A stretch of 64,000 nt of DNA from JANQPA01 sp964548175 (GCA_964548175.1 CAZJQS010000011.1:45148-109147), one strand, 5' to 3'. Numbered from the stretch's first letter, positions 26,018-36,089 are shown. The notes: generated by a model from the sequence alone, not told the origin. A program made the numbers and translations.

Positions 26018-28711
26018 ATGCCGATTAAACACATCATACAGTTATATCTTCCGGTGTTCGTAGTTTGTTTGTCGTGCCTCTCTTTTCGCTCTCTTATTGA
26101 TCCAGATAAAAAAGGCTTTTCGGAAAGCCCGCAAACGGGGATTGTTACGTCGGGTAAATTTACCGTGGAGCAGCTCGTTAAGGAAATATTCATTAAGGGG
26201 GGGTGTAAAAATGTGTTTAACATTCAGCCTATCGGCAATTTGAACGGCATTGGTTATTTCGAGAACGGTGCGAGTTCGATCGGCTTGGAAAAGGGTATTA
26301 TCCTTTCCACCGGGCCGATCAAAAATGCAGAAGGTCCTAATTCCGACACCCAAAAAAGTGGAGATTTTGGCGACAAGAGGGGGGATATTGACCTGAACAG
26401 CCTGGTGCAGGAAAGGGTCATGGACGCTGTAGGCATCGAATTCGATTTTATTCCCCTGGAATCAGAAGTGACCTTCAAATATGTTTTTGCCTCTGAAGAA
26501 TACTGTGAATTCGTAGGCACCGAATTTAATGATATTTTCGGCTTTTTTGTCAGCGGCCCCGGCCTGGAGGGCGATTTTTCCAATAAATCCAAGAACGTAG
26601 CATTGATTCCGGGCACTGAGGATTTTGTTTCGATCAACTCTGTAAATTTCCAGAAAAACAGCAGCTATTATATCGGCAATGAATTGCGGGATGATGCTAC
26701 TTCCTGTAACATAGCTTATGCCAATAAACCCACACAGCAGTTGATCGAATACGATGGCTTTACGGTAGTCCTGGAGTCAACGCTGCAACTGATTCCCTGC
26801 GAAACCTATCGCATCCGGCTGGTGGTGGCTGACCGCAGCGATCCCTACTTCGATTCGGCTGTCTTTCTGGGCGCCAATAGTTTTACCATAGGTGGTGAAG
26901 CTACTATTACGGCCAGAGCCGCCAGCGAAGACCTGGAAGTGGACGAGGGCTGTAAAGACGGTTACTTTCTCTTTGAAAGAGTGAATCTGGATGATTTGTC
27001 GTCCCCGATCACAGTCCCTTTTAAGATTTCTGCTGAAAGCTCGGCTGAGGAGGGAAAAGATTTTTCGGTTATTCCGCGGACCATAGAGATACCGGCCGGC
27101 GAGCCTTCAATAGCTCTGCCGATCGAAGTATTGGTGGATGACCTGGCAGAAGCACCGGATAGCCTGATGCTGGAGCTCGATTATCCTTGCGAATGCCGGA
27201 CCGATACGGCCAGGTTGATTCTGTTGGACCCTCCCATTTTACTGGCCGATATGCCTTCGCCGGATATTTGTCTGGGGGATACTATTGAGCTGCTGCCCAA
27301 AATTTATGGAGGTAATCCGCCCTATCGGTTCGAATGGGAAAATGGAGACACCAGCCTGGCCCGAAAAGTCGCACCCACCACAAATACCCGGTACACCCTT
27401 AATATCCTGGATAATTGCGGGCAGTTTTTTCAAACCTCCACAACGGTAAATATCATCGAGGCGGCCCAGGCTTCCCTTAGCGGATCGCAGGAGATTTGTA
27501 AAGGGGAAAAGGCTCGCCTGAATGTATCTTTCACAGGCGAAGCCCCCTGGAGCTTTGCCGTGACATTTCCTGATAAGAGCATGCGTACATTTGACGGCAT
27601 TCGGAATAATCCTTTTTCTTTTGAAGTGGAGGAGCCTGGCAGGTACCAGCTTTCTGCCTTTTCCGATGGGCGTTGCAAGGGCATTCCGCTGGGGGAGGCA
27701 GAAGTCAGATGGAGCATTGTGCAGGCCAATGCTCAGGTGACGCCTCCTTCCTGTTATGAAAAAAATGATGGCTCGATCGCCGTAAACATTACCTCTGGAA
27801 CGGGGCCTTTCGACTTTGAGTGGTCAGATCGCTCCGGCTCCATCGAGCAGACCCGGCAGCTGGGGCGCGGCCAATATACGGTCAGCATCACCGATGGCAA
27901 CAATTGCACCACAGCATTCGAATTGTCAGTGAACGCTCCTGGTCCGCTGGGGCCGGTGCTTTATGATTGCAATAATACCAATATTCGGCTTCGCTCATTA
28001 AGAGCTGCCGGCGGCACTCCTCCTTACCTTTATTCCGTTAATGGGGTCAACTTCAGCACTTCTTTCCTTTTTGAACAACTGGACCCCGGAAGCCTGTACA
28101 CGCTGACTATCAAAGATGCCAACGGTTGTTTGTTTGATCAGCCTTTTCAATTACCCACCGGCATCAGAGATTTCGTTCGCTTGCAACGCAATATTGTTCT
28201 CGGCCTGGGCGATAAACATCGCTTTGAGCCCGAACTTTTGGTGCCCAGAACCCTGATCGATTCGGTGAGCTGGTATCCGGAGGACAACCTTACCTGCGCC
28301 GATTGCCTCGATCCCATTCTGACGGCAGTGAATAATGATGTCTATAAAATGGAGGTTTTTGATATCTTCGGATGCAAAGACACCGCCACCGTTGAAGTGA
28401 CCTTACTGGAGGGCATACAAGTGTACGTCCCCACCGCTTTCTCTCCTAATGGCGATGGCGTCAACGACCGACTGCTTATTTTTGCCAAAAATACCCAGAT
28501 CAACCAGGTGGAACTCTTCCAGGTATACGATCGATGGGGGAACCTCATGCACGAAAGACGACAATTTCAGCCCGGGGATCTGTCATCCGGATGGGACGGA
28601 AGAATTAATGGGAAATCAGTCAATACCGGGACGTATATCTATAATATCATCCTGGAATTAGTCGATGGTACAAAGACAGAAATGCGAGGGAGTGTTCTGT
28701 TAATGAAATAA
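26018..28711 (+). CDS. Choice-of-anchor-L protein with Calx-beta-like, SprB-like and CHU_C domains
   Basis: 897 residues with a signal peptide at the N-terminus. Residues about 45-290 match the choice-of-anchor-L domain: GIGYFENGASSIGLEKGIIL, VTFKYVFASEEYCEF, NDIFGFFVSGPG, YRIRLVVADRSDPYFDSAVF. A Calx-beta-like stretch follows (ITVPFKISAESSAEEGKDFS). Next come Ig-like segments and a SprB-type repeat (SCYEKNDGSIAVNITSGTGP, GQYTVSITDGNNC). The end is CHU_C (VPTAFSPNGDGVNDRLLIF, VYDRWGNLMHER). It is probably exported by the type IX system and attached to the cell surface, as for SprB-like gliding adhesins. It lies divergent to the giant repeat protein. Confidence 0.87.
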   Translation: MPIKHIIQLYLPVFVVCLSCLSFRSLIDPDKKGFSESPQTGIVTSGKFTVEQLVKEIFIKGGCKNVFNIQPIGNLNGIGYFENGASSIGLEKGIILSTGPIKNAEGPNSDTQKSGDFGDKRGDIDLNSLVQERVMDAVGIEFDFIPLESEVTFKYVFASEEYCEFVGTEFNDIFGFFVSGPGLEGDFSNKSKNVALIPGTEDFVSINSVNFQKNSSYYIGNELRDDATSCNIAYANKPTQQLIEYDGFTVVLESTLQLIPCETYRIRLVVADRSDPYFDSAVFLGANSFTIGGEATITARAASEDLEVDEGCKDGYFLFERVNLDDLSSPITVPFKISAESSAEEGKDFSVIPRTIEIPAGEPSIALPIEVLVDDLAEAPDSLMLELDYPCECRTDTARLILLDPPILLADMPSPDICLGDTIELLPKIYGGNPPYRFEWENGDTSLARKVAPTTNTRYTLNILDNCGQFFQTSTTVNIIEAAQASLSGSQEICKGEKARLNVSFTGEAPWSFAVTFPDKSMRTFDGIRNNPFSFEVEEPGRYQLSAFSDGRCKGIPLGEAEVRWSIVQANAQVTPPSCYEKNDGSIAVNITSGTGPFDFEWSDRSGSIEQTRQLGRGQYTVSITDGNNCTTAFELSVNAPGPLGPVLYDCNNTNIRLRSLRAAGGTPPYLYSVNGVNFSTSFLFEQLDPGSLYTLTIKDANGCLFDQPFQLPTGIRDFVRLQRNIVLGLGDKHRFEPELLVPRTLIDSVSWYPEDNLTCADCLDPILTAVNNDVYKMEVFDIFGCKDTATVEVTLLEGIQVYVPTAFSPNGDGVNDRLLIFAKNTQINQVELFQVYDRWGNLMHERRQFQPGDLSSGWDGRINGKSVNTGTYIYNIILELVDGTKTEMRGSVLLMK

Positions 28712-28873
28712 ACAGGAATGCTCCCGAATTTTGTTTTTGCTTTACAAAAGTTAGTCTTGCTTCTTTCACTAAATTGTATGCTAATATTTGGCAGATTGGT
28801 TTGGCACGCACCTGCCCGCCGAACTTTCCTGAGGCAGACGCATAGATGAAAAAGGCTTGACATTTGGGATAAT
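28712..28873. other. Spacer between convergent genes
   Basis: 162 bases, no gene and no clear terminator. A GC-rich word CACCTGCCCGCCGAACTTTC (from 28809) followed by TGAGGCAGACG resembles the dispersed GC-rich palindromes elsewhere in the window. Confidence 0.35.
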
Positions 28874-29821
28874 TCATGTTTGTTTTGGTGTAAAGCTTAG
28901 GCCAAAACTCGCTTCCATCTCTTCTCCCGGCGCCAGAGTAATCAACCCTTCTTCGTTGTTAAAAGCATCGATATTGCAGGTCATCGGTTCGATGGCCAGG
29001 CCTCTTCGGTTAGGTGGAGTAAATAACTGGATGAAATTGAATTTTTTCTCCCCGGTTTCCTGCCAGTAATTCAGATCGCCCTGATCCCCTTTCAACTGCA
29101 GGTGAAAGCGGCCATTGTCGGCATTTTTGATGGCAAAGCAATTGTCGAGTACCGTAACGCCGATCTTGCGTTCTTCATTAAACTCATCATATTCGTACCG
29201 CTTGCCTGTGGGGATCATGCGTTCATCCAGTCCGACCAGGTCGCAGCCCCGGAATTGCAGCCTCATATCATCCAGTTTTTCGGACAATCTAAAGTAAGGG
29301 TGCCATCCTATGCCTAGCGGCATGGCGGTGTTCCCTTCATTGGAAAGGAAAAAGGTGACTTCAAAAGTATGATCGTCTTTCAGGTCGTACTTAACGGTGA
29401 AAGTAAAAGGAAAGGGATAAGCCTTATTTTGACCGCCGTATTGATACATGCAATACAGCTGTGCATTTTTTTTGTCCAGGCTGATCTCAGTGATTTCCAT
29501 ATGTTGATCTGAAACGAAACCGTGGATGGCATTATTGGTTTGGGTGTCGTTGATGTCGAATTGGTATTCTTTCCCTTCCCAGGAATATTTTCCTTCGTTT
29601 AATCGATTGGGAAAAGGCAGTAGAATGGCGCTTTTCCCCCAGTTATTCAAATCGAGTTCTATCGGCGTTTCGCAGCCATCCAGAATGGGGTGGCCGGCGA
29701 ATTGCAGATCGAGCAAACAGGCGCCTTGCATGGGAACAATAGAAAAGGCATTGCCGGAGGTCTCGTTCTGAATCAGTTGTTTTTGGAATTTACCAAATGG
29801 TAGAATTTGATGTCTGTACAT
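28874..29821 (-). CDS. Aldose 1-epimerase family protein
   Basis: A galactose-mutarotase-fold enzyme that interconverts alpha and beta anomers of hexoses. About 315 residues. Family marks: PMQGACLLDLQFAGHPILDG, LLPFPNRLNEGKYSWEGKEY, NAIHGFVSDQHMEI with the conserved His, LGIGWHPYFRLSE with the second His, and a late LFTPPNRRGLAIEPMTCNID with the catalytic Glu. No signal peptide, so cytoplasmic. The frame extends to 29875, but the Met at 29821 (MYRHQILPFGKF) is the natural start. It neighbours the trehalase gene on the same strand, which releases glucose. Confidence 0.88.
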   Translation of the reverse strand: MYRHQILPFGKFQKQLIQNETSGNAFSIVPMQGACLLDLQFAGHPILDGCETPIELDLNNWGKSAILLPFPNRLNEGKYSWEGKEYQFDINDTQTNNAIHGFVSDQHMEITEISLDKKNAQLYCMYQYGGQNKAYPFPFTFTVKYDLKDDHTFEVTFFLSNEGNTAMPLGIGWHPYFRLSEKLDDMRLQFRGCDLVGLDERMIPTGKRYEYDEFNEERKIGVTVLDNCFAIKNADNGRFHLQLKGDQGDLNYWQETGEKKFNFIQLFTPPNRRGLAIEPMTCNIDAFNNEEGLITLAPGEEMEASFGLSFTPKQT

Positions 29822-29889
29822 AAGATTGGTTTCTCTTGGCTGATGATAATAGGCTTGAATGTAACTACAGCTCAAGCAGACGCCTTAAG

Positions 29890-30052
29890 AGAGCGTGTTT
29901 GGATTTTGCCCTTTGGCCTGCAAATGGCCATCTATTGAACCTCATTTCAGCCTTTTTGAGCTCCATAGCGCTGCTATGAAGCTCAAAAATGGCTTCATGA
30001 GAACCAAAATCTGACCATTTTCGGCTTCAAAAGCAAATTCCAAATACGCTCT
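29890..30052. repeat. 163-bp imperfect palindromic element (MITE-like)
   Basis: Ends AGAGCGTGTTTGGA (29890-29903) and TCCAAATACGCTCT (30039-30052) are inverted with one mismatch. The arms stay imperfectly complementary inward, to a central 17-bp stem (29953-29969 with 29973-29989, TTTTTGAGCT core) with a 3-base loop. It has no coding capacity and lies between the trehalase and epimerase genes. Confidence 0.7.
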
Positions 30053-30086
30053 AAGTACGCACTTGAGCACCATTTATACAAATGTA

Positions 30087-31682
30087 CTATTCTGAAAGCA
30101 ATTTTAGTAATACTCCGTTGGTCCATCCGAAACCATCCTGAACCGGATATTCCCCACCGCCGGCTTCGAGGGTGAGGTCTTCTACATTATATTTTTCGAC
30201 CATTTTACCGGTGTTCTTATAGACTTTCAGGTTCAGGTCGATCCAGCGCTGTTTGATGGTGTCGGCCAGCTCGTTTTCACCATAATTCCTCAGTCCTTTA
30301 ATGGCGATCCACTGTAGCGGCGCCCAGCCATTAGGGGCATCCCACTGCTGTCCATTGTGGATCAACGTACTGGGCAAACCGCCCGGCCGGAGGAACTGCT
30401 CTTGAATGACCTGTGATGTTTTAACTGCTTTTTCCTGCTCTCCATCCAGCATTTGAAAAAATAACGGATACAGGCCGGCCAGCGATAATACCGGCGTAAA
30501 TTCTTTTTTCACAAAATTATAATCCCGGAAAAAACCAGTCTCCTCATCCCAGCAATAGGCAATCACCGCCTCCCGGCGCCGCCGGGCCAGCTCCTGCAGC
30601 GTTTGTTGCATTTCCTGATTGCCGGATAGTTCGTAGGCATGCGCCATGGTCATCTCCAGATGATACAACAGGGCGTTCAGGTCGACCGGGATGATGTCCA
30701 TGGTTTGGATCGAGGAGAGCTCTTCTGTATCTTCCAGCCAGCGACTGCTGAAGTCCCAGCCTGATTCGCAGGCAGAACGTAAATGTTGATAGATGAGTTC
30801 ATCCGAGCGGTCGTCTTTTTCAGCTGTTTCCACATCATCGGCGTACATTTCGTCGCGGGGCGTTGTGCCCAGGTCGTAGTAACGGTTAAGTAGTGCATTT
30901 TCTGAGAGGTAAACGACCTTCCGGTTGGTCTTTCTTTGCGGACCAAGGGTCGTTTCGCCGTACATCCAGAATTCGTATTCTTTCTCTAACTGGGGTAAAT
31001 AGTTAACCAAGACTTCTTCTCCTTTTTCCTCCGCCAGCAAATTGACCATGGCCGCAAAAAAGGGCGGTTGGGAGCGGGTCAGGAAATAGGTGCGATTGCC
31101 GTTGGGAATAAAACCGATGCTGTCGATCATAAAGGCGAAATTATCGATCATGTTCCCGATCATATCTACCCGGCCGGATTCCTGCAGGCCAAGCATAGTG
31201 AAATAGCTGTCCCAGTAATAGATTTCTCTGAACCGTCCACCCGGAACAATATAAGCATTGGGCAGAGCGATCAGGCTGCCCGGATCGGCCTGAGCGGGCG
31301 TGCGGGTGAGCACGTCCCATAGCACTTTGATGTGTTCATCTGCGGTGCGCGACAGGTCGCTGGTGAACCCGGAAGCCGGTTGTGGCGGAAGCTCGAAATG
31401 GTTGATGACAAAAGTTTCGAGGTCGAAGTTCTCGAGGCTCCTGGCTTTTTCGTAATTGTTCAGGATGTATTCCTTATCGTACTTGGGGATGCAGTCGGCA
31501 AAGGTTTTGCCATCCGAAAAAATGCGCGCCATCTGTACGTCGACGAATAGCTGTCCATATCTTTCTGAGGGGGATTCCAGCGTTTTTTCGGGCGGAGCGG
31601 GGGCCGTTGTCTCGGCTGAGGGTTGACAGGAATACAGGACAGGAGCAGTCATCAGGAAAAGGAGGATTTTAGAAAGTTTCAT
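30087..31682 (-). CDS. Alpha,alpha-trehalase, GH37 family lipoprotein
   Basis: Hydrolyses trehalose to two glucose molecules. Both family signatures are present: PGGRFREIYYWDSYFTMLGL and QWDAPNGWAPLQWIAIKGL, plus the glycine-rich end GGGEYPVQDGFGWTNGV. The ATG at 31682 opens a lipoprotein signal (LFLMTAPVLYSC), so the enzyme is predicted to be membrane-anchored in the envelope. The frame is open to 31784, but those extra 34 residues would mask the signal. About 531 residues, the usual size of GH37 enzymes. Trehalose would be split in the periplasm or on the surface and the glucose handled by the neighbouring epimerase. Confidence 0.93.
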   Translation of the reverse strand: MKLSKILLFLMTAPVLYSCQPSAETTAPAPPEKTLESPSERYGQLFVDVQMARIFSDGKTFADCIPKYDKEYILNNYEKARSLENFDLETFVINHFELPPQPASGFTSDLSRTADEHIKVLWDVLTRTPAQADPGSLIALPNAYIVPGGRFREIYYWDSYFTMLGLQESGRVDMIGNMIDNFAFMIDSIGFIPNGNRTYFLTRSQPPFFAAMVNLLAEEKGEEVLVNYLPQLEKEYEFWMYGETTLGPQRKTNRKVVYLSENALLNRYYDLGTTPRDEMYADDVETAEKDDRSDELIYQHLRSACESGWDFSSRWLEDTEELSSIQTMDIIPVDLNALLYHLEMTMAHAYELSGNQEMQQTLQELARRRREAVIAYCWDEETGFFRDYNFVKKEFTPVLSLAGLYPLFFQMLDGEQEKAVKTSQVIQEQFLRPGGLPSTLIHNGQQWDAPNGWAPLQWIAIKGLRNYGENELADTIKQRWIDLNLKVYKNTGKMVEKYNVEDLTLEAGGGEYPVQDGFGWTNGVLLKLLSE

Positions 31683-31796
31683 AACATTGCTTTTTTCTGG
31701 GGTGTAAAATACAATGTTTTTTTGAGACGCGGCAGGACGCTGATTTTGCTGTTTTGGCGCAGATTCAGGCTGGATCTGCGCCAAAAATCAGTGAAT

Positions 31797-32253
31797 TTAT
31801 TTGATTCTTGAAAACTCCAACATCCAATTTTCGCCTTTCCAGGTCATTTTATTGCTTTTAATGTCTACTTCTGCTGTATTGGAACTCCCCATTGCGTTGG
31901 GAAATAAGGCGATACTTGGGATTCTTTCCAATTGGTTTCCCTTCAAAGTATATGTGCCCGAATTGGAGACATACCACTGCGCAATGCTTTTCCATTGTTC
32001 TCCGGTCATGGTTTCTCTATTGATTGAAGGAACAGGGTTCTCTTTTTTCATTAACAGAGGCTGCATAGCTATAATGTGTATCGGTGAAAAGAATTAAACT
32101 GGCAAGATCCGAATGGTCATTAGAGGTGGTACCTTCTTTATTAATCCATTCTGTCTTTTCAATTTTCCAGGCACCCTGGATAGATTGTGCCGATAAAAAT
32201 GAAAAAGAAAATAAAAAAAGGAAGGTGAGCAATGAAATACACAAGTGTTTCAT
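31797..32253 (-). pseudogene. Lipocalin-like secreted protein, frameshifted
   Basis: Two overlapping minus-strand frames form one protein of about 151 residues. The upstream frame has a signal peptide (MKHLCISLLTFLFLFSF...SAQ) then SIQGAWKIEKTEWINKEG and LASLILFTDTHYSY. The downstream frame continues PVPSINRETMTGEQWKSIAQ, SGTYTLKGNQLERIPSI and MTWKGENWMLEFSRI. This is the lipocalin-like arrangement (GxW start, FTDxHYSY, closing W-x-x-E). The frames join at a run of six A residues (T6 at 32043-32048 on the plus strand). Removing one base gives SVNEKENPVPS and a continuous product. It may be a real inactivation, slippage, or a sequencing error. Confidence 0.75.
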
Positions 32254-32376
32254 GACTTTGAGTTTTAGATGTTTAACAATGACTCTAAATTAGTCAAAAA
32301 AGCGAATAATTTGTGCAATGGAGTATTAAAATGTGGTTAATAATTGTAGAGTGATCCCTTAGCCTCATTTAATAAC

Positions 32377-33504
32377 TCAATGACCACCTATCACCCTTCC
32401 GACTTGCTCAGCCGTAGCTTCCAAATTCAAAGCTGTATTTTTTAACGCCTCCTCCAAGCTTCCCGGCCCCATCGATATGGAAAAAGCAGCAGTCAGTCCC
32501 AATGGTCGGATCACCTCCGGCTCCAGCTTTCCGCACAAGGCTATGACAGGAACTTCGGCATTATGGGTCATATCGACCAGCCCTTTGATTAGCTTTCCAT
32601 TTAACGTCTGCCGGTCTATTTTGCCTTCCCCGGTAATGATGTAGTTGACCTTTGGGAGCAAGCTTTGAATATCCGCTAATTGGAGGAAGTACTCAATACC
32701 TGACTGCATGCGAGCGTTCAAAAAGGCTACCGCTCCGGCGCCCAGTCCTCCGGCGGCGCCGGCCCCCTTCATCGGGCTCAGTTTTAAGCCCAGAGATTTC
32801 TCCCAGATTTTACCCAAATGTTCCAATTGTTGATCGAGCTGATCGAGTTGATCCGCCTGGGCGCCTTTTTGTTCAGCATAGGTGTATGCAGCGCCACGGG
32901 CTCCGGTCAGCGGATTATCGACATCGCAGAGAACAGTAAAGGCTGCTTTTTTCAAAAAAGAAGCATCTTCTGGTGGACGGATGTAGTCGATATCCTCGAT
33001 CTGCTCGGGAAAGTGGGTGAGTGCTTGTCCGTTTTGGTCAAAAAAGCGATAGCCTAGGGCGAGCGCCATACCGACGCCGCCGTCATGCGTGGCACTGCCG
33101 CCGATACTAAGGATGAGTTCCCTTGCTCCTCGTTGAAGAGCGGCCTGAATCAGTTGTCCCGTTCCGTAAGTGCTGGTGCGAAAAGGGTTCCTTTCTTCTT
33201 TTTTTAATAACTCCAGACCAGAGGCTTCGGCCATCTCGACAAAAGCCGTTTGATGCGCTGCTGACCAGCCGAAGGTAGCTTCTATGGAACGGCCTAAAGG
33301 GTCTTGAACCTCGACAGCAATAGATGTTCCTCCAAAATAGAACAGGAAGGCCGATAAGGCGCCTTCCCCCCCGTCAGAAAGCGGTCGGAGGACGGTCTGG
33401 ATGGAAGGTCCACATTTTTTAAGCCCTTTTTCAATGGCTCGGCAAACCTGAGGAGCAGAAAGGGCGTCTTTGAAGGAGTCACAAGCAATAAGAATGGTGG
33501 ACAT
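32377..33504 (-). CDS. Glycerate kinase (GlxK/GarK family)
   Basis: Phosphorylates D-glycerate to a phosphoglycerate. About 375 residues with MSTILIACDSFKDALSAPQV at the start, RPLSDGGEGALSAF, LSIGGSATHDGGVGMALALG, KGAGAAGGLGAGAVAFL, YIITGEGKIDRQTLNGKLIK and VIALCGKLE, all characteristic of the family. The frame also allows a start at 33513, but the Met at 33504 matches the family N-terminus. It would feed glycerate into lower glycolysis. The gene is divergent to the TonB-dependent receptor across 90 bases. Confidence 0.93.
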   Translation of the reverse strand: MSTILIACDSFKDALSAPQVCRAIEKGLKKCGPSIQTVLRPLSDGGEGALSAFLFYFGGTSIAVEVQDPLGRSIEATFGWSAAHQTAFVEMAEASGLELLKKEERNPFRTSTYGTGQLIQAALQRGARELILSIGGSATHDGGVGMALALGYRFFDQNGQALTHFPEQIEDIDYIRPPEDASFLKKAAFTVLCDVDNPLTGARGAAYTYAEQKGAQADQLDQLDQQLEHLGKIWEKSLGLKLSPMKGAGAAGGLGAGAVAFLNARMQSGIEYFLQLADIQSLLPKVNYIITGEGKIDRQTLNGKLIKGLVDMTHNAEVPVIALCGKLEPEVIRPLGLTAAFSISMGPGSLEEALKNTALNLEATAEQVGRVIGGH

Positions 33505-33594
33505 GGTGAACAACTATTTCATTCCAATGTTTCTGACATAATTATTACATAAAAAAGCTTTGCTAAGCTAACCAATAAAAGTAAGCCAACTTTA

Positions 33595-36003
33595 ATGAAA
33601 CCACTATTCCTGTCTATTTTCTTTTCTCTTCTAATGGTTTGGAGTCTCAACGCCCAAAACGGCGTCATCAAAGGCACGGTAAGCAATGCCCTGAATAACG
33701 ACCCCATCGGTTTTGCCAATGTGTTAGTGGAAGGTACCGATAAAGGAACGACCACCGATGTTGACGGCAACTACGAGATCACCGGCCTGGAACCGGGCTT
33801 GTACAACGTTCGGGTGACGTATCTTGGTTTTAATGAAAAAACGATTTACGAAGTGCAGGTCACCAATTCCAAGCCGGCCATCGTCAATGTAAGCCTGGAG
33901 GAAAGCATTCAGGAGTTGGAGGAAGTAGTTGTCCGGGCATCGCCCTTTAAAAAGACAGCAGAAAGTCCCCTTTCCCTGAGAACGATCGGGGTAGCGGAAA
34001 TTCAACGCAATCCGGGAGCTAACCGGGATATTTCCAAAGTGGTGCAGACTTTGCCCGGCGTCACCACCACCGCTTCCTTTCGTAACGACCTGATCATCCG
34101 CGGCGGCGCGCCTAACGAAAACCGCTTTTTTCTGGATGAAGTGGAAGTGCCGAATATCAACCATTTTGTGACGCAGGGTGCTTCCGGAGGACCGGTTGGC
34201 TTGTTAAATGTGAATTTTCTCCAGGAAGTAGACTTTTACAGCGGCGCCTTCCCTGCCAATCGCGGAAATGCTTTAAGCTCTGTATTTAATTTCCGACAAA
34301 GGGAAGGGCGCGACGACCGACTGGGAGGCACTTTTATGGTCAGTGCTACAGATATCGGGTTGACTTTAGAAGGCCCTGTTGGAGACAAGACGACCTTCCT
34401 GGTTTCCGCCCGGCGATCTTATCTGCAATTCCTTTTTGACGCCATAGGACTACCTTTTTTGCCAACCTACAACGATTTTCAGGCAAAAGTCACCTTTAAA
34501 CCTGATAATAAAAACGAGTTTACTTTTATAGGATTGGGGGCCATTGATCAGTTTGAGTTAAATCTGGAGGCTAATGATTCGGAAGAGAATCAATTTATTC
34601 TGGAACAAATCCCCGTTTCACCTCAGTGGAATTACGCCACTGGGCTGGTCTATAAAAGATATCGAGAGAAGGGGTACTGGACTTTTGTTCTCAGCCGGAA
34701 CATGCTGAATAACGAGGCGGAGAAATACTTCCGCAACGATGACAGCAACCCCGACAATCTCATCCTTGACTATCAATCTCAGGAAATAGAAAACAAGCTG
34801 AGGCTGGAAAATACCTATCGTTTTAACGATTACAAGCTGAATTACGGAGTAGGCTATCAACTGGTCAGTTACAACAACCGTACATTCAACCGTATTTTTA
34901 CCAATTCGGGCCCACAGACGGTCAATTATACTTCTAATTTCAATATGCAGAAGTATGCTTTTTTTGCTCAGCTCAGCCGTAAGTTGTTGGACGAGAAGCT
35001 GTCCTTGTCGTTTGGTTTCAGAGCGGATGCTACCGATTATTCGGATGAGATGAACAATCCTTTTGATCAGTTCAGCCCTCGTTTTTCCCTTTCTTATGCC
35101 CTGACCAGTGAAATAGCTTTTAATTTTAATACAGGCGTCTATTACCAACTGCCGCCTTACACTATTCTCGGCTATGAAGAAGACGGACAATTGGTAAATC
35201 GGGCGAATGGGATCAAATACATACGCAATACTCACTGGGTGGCCGGTTTGGAATGGAACACGGCCAGTCGGTCGAAAATAACCCTTGAAGGTTTCCTGAA
35301 AAGCTGGGACAATTATCCATTTTTGCTTAGGGACAGCGTAACGCTGGCCAATCTTGGAGGCGACTTTGGGGTGTTGGGCAACGAGCCTGCAGTATCAGCC
35401 AGCGGGGGGCGTTCTTACGGACTGGAATTTCTTTTTCAGCAGCGTTTGTTCAAAGGCTTTTACGGTATTGCTTCTTATACCCTGGGCTGGAGTAGATTTG
35501 AGGATAAAAGCGGAGAGTTGATTCCTTCATCCTGGGATGCCCGCCATATCTTCAATGTATCGGTCGGTAAGAAATTTGGAAAAGACTGGGAGGTGGGTTT
35601 GAACTGGCGCTTTCAGTCGGCCCTTCCCGATACGCCTTTCGACGAATCTTCTTCCCTGGTAGCCAACTGGGATGTGAATGGCCGCGGCATCAGAGATTTC
35701 GATCGAATCAATAGCATTCGCTTGAATCCAAGTAATACGATTGACATCAGGATCGATAAGAAGTGGTTTTTCGACAAATGGAGCCTCAACCTGTATCTCG
35801 ATATTGAAAACCTTACCGGCAATGCAGTGAATCGGGAGGAGCTCATACTGGATCGTCCGCTGGATGAAAACAACCGGCCGATAGGAGAGGGGGTGATAGC
35901 GAACCCTGGTGCGCCTATGGATCAGCAGCGATATCGATTGAAGTCGATCGAAGATGCACAAGGTACGATAGTGCCTAGTATTGGAATTATGGTGGAGATA
36001 TAA
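33595..36003 (+). CDS. TonB-dependent outer-membrane receptor
   Basis: 802 residues. A signal peptide (MKPLFLSIFFSLLMVWSLNA) is followed by a carboxypeptidase-regulatory-like domain at about 22-110 (GVIKGTVSNALNNDPIGFAN, GLEPGLYNVRVTYLGF). The plug domain has VVVRASPFKKTAESPLSLRT and NDLIIRGGAPNENRFFLDEV. The rest is a beta-barrel with alternating aromatic strands. It imports an unknown ligand in a TonB-dependent way. No SusD-like partner follows, so it is not a classical Sus pair. A weak GC-rich hairpin (36009-36027) follows the stop. Confidence 0.92.
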   Translation: MKPLFLSIFFSLLMVWSLNAQNGVIKGTVSNALNNDPIGFANVLVEGTDKGTTTDVDGNYEITGLEPGLYNVRVTYLGFNEKTIYEVQVTNSKPAIVNVSLEESIQELEEVVVRASPFKKTAESPLSLRTIGVAEIQRNPGANRDISKVVQTLPGVTTTASFRNDLIIRGGAPNENRFFLDEVEVPNINHFVTQGASGGPVGLLNVNFLQEVDFYSGAFPANRGNALSSVFNFRQREGRDDRLGGTFMVSATDIGLTLEGPVGDKTTFLVSARRSYLQFLFDAIGLPFLPTYNDFQAKVTFKPDNKNEFTFIGLGAIDQFELNLEANDSEENQFILEQIPVSPQWNYATGLVYKRYREKGYWTFVLSRNMLNNEAEKYFRNDDSNPDNLILDYQSQEIENKLRLENTYRFNDYKLNYGVGYQLVSYNNRTFNRIFTNSGPQTVNYTSNFNMQKYAFFAQLSRKLLDEKLSLSFGFRADATDYSDEMNNPFDQFSPRFSLSYALTSEIAFNFNTGVYYQLPPYTILGYEEDGQLVNRANGIKYIRNTHWVAGLEWNTASRSKITLEGFLKSWDNYPFLLRDSVTLANLGGDFGVLGNEPAVSASGGRSYGLEFLFQQRLFKGFYGIASYTLGWSRFEDKSGELIPSSWDARHIFNVSVGKKFGKDWEVGLNWRFQSALPDTPFDESSSLVANWDVNGRGIRDFDRINSIRLNPSNTIDIRIDKKWFFDKWSLNLYLDIENLTGNAVNREELILDRPLDENNRPIGEGVIANPGAPMDQQRYRLKSIEDAQGTIVPSIGIMVEI

Positions 36004-36089
36004 AAAGAGGCCGCCCGGCCCCCGGCCGTTATTCTTATTTTGAAGTTGTTTAACTTTAGTTTTTTTCTGCAAAAGCCAAACAAATTGCC

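Noticed and set aside
33595..36003. TonB receptor as part of a polysaccharide utilisation locus
   Set aside because: No SusD-like gene follows, and the neighbouring trehalase and glycerate kinase are on the opposite strand with their own context.
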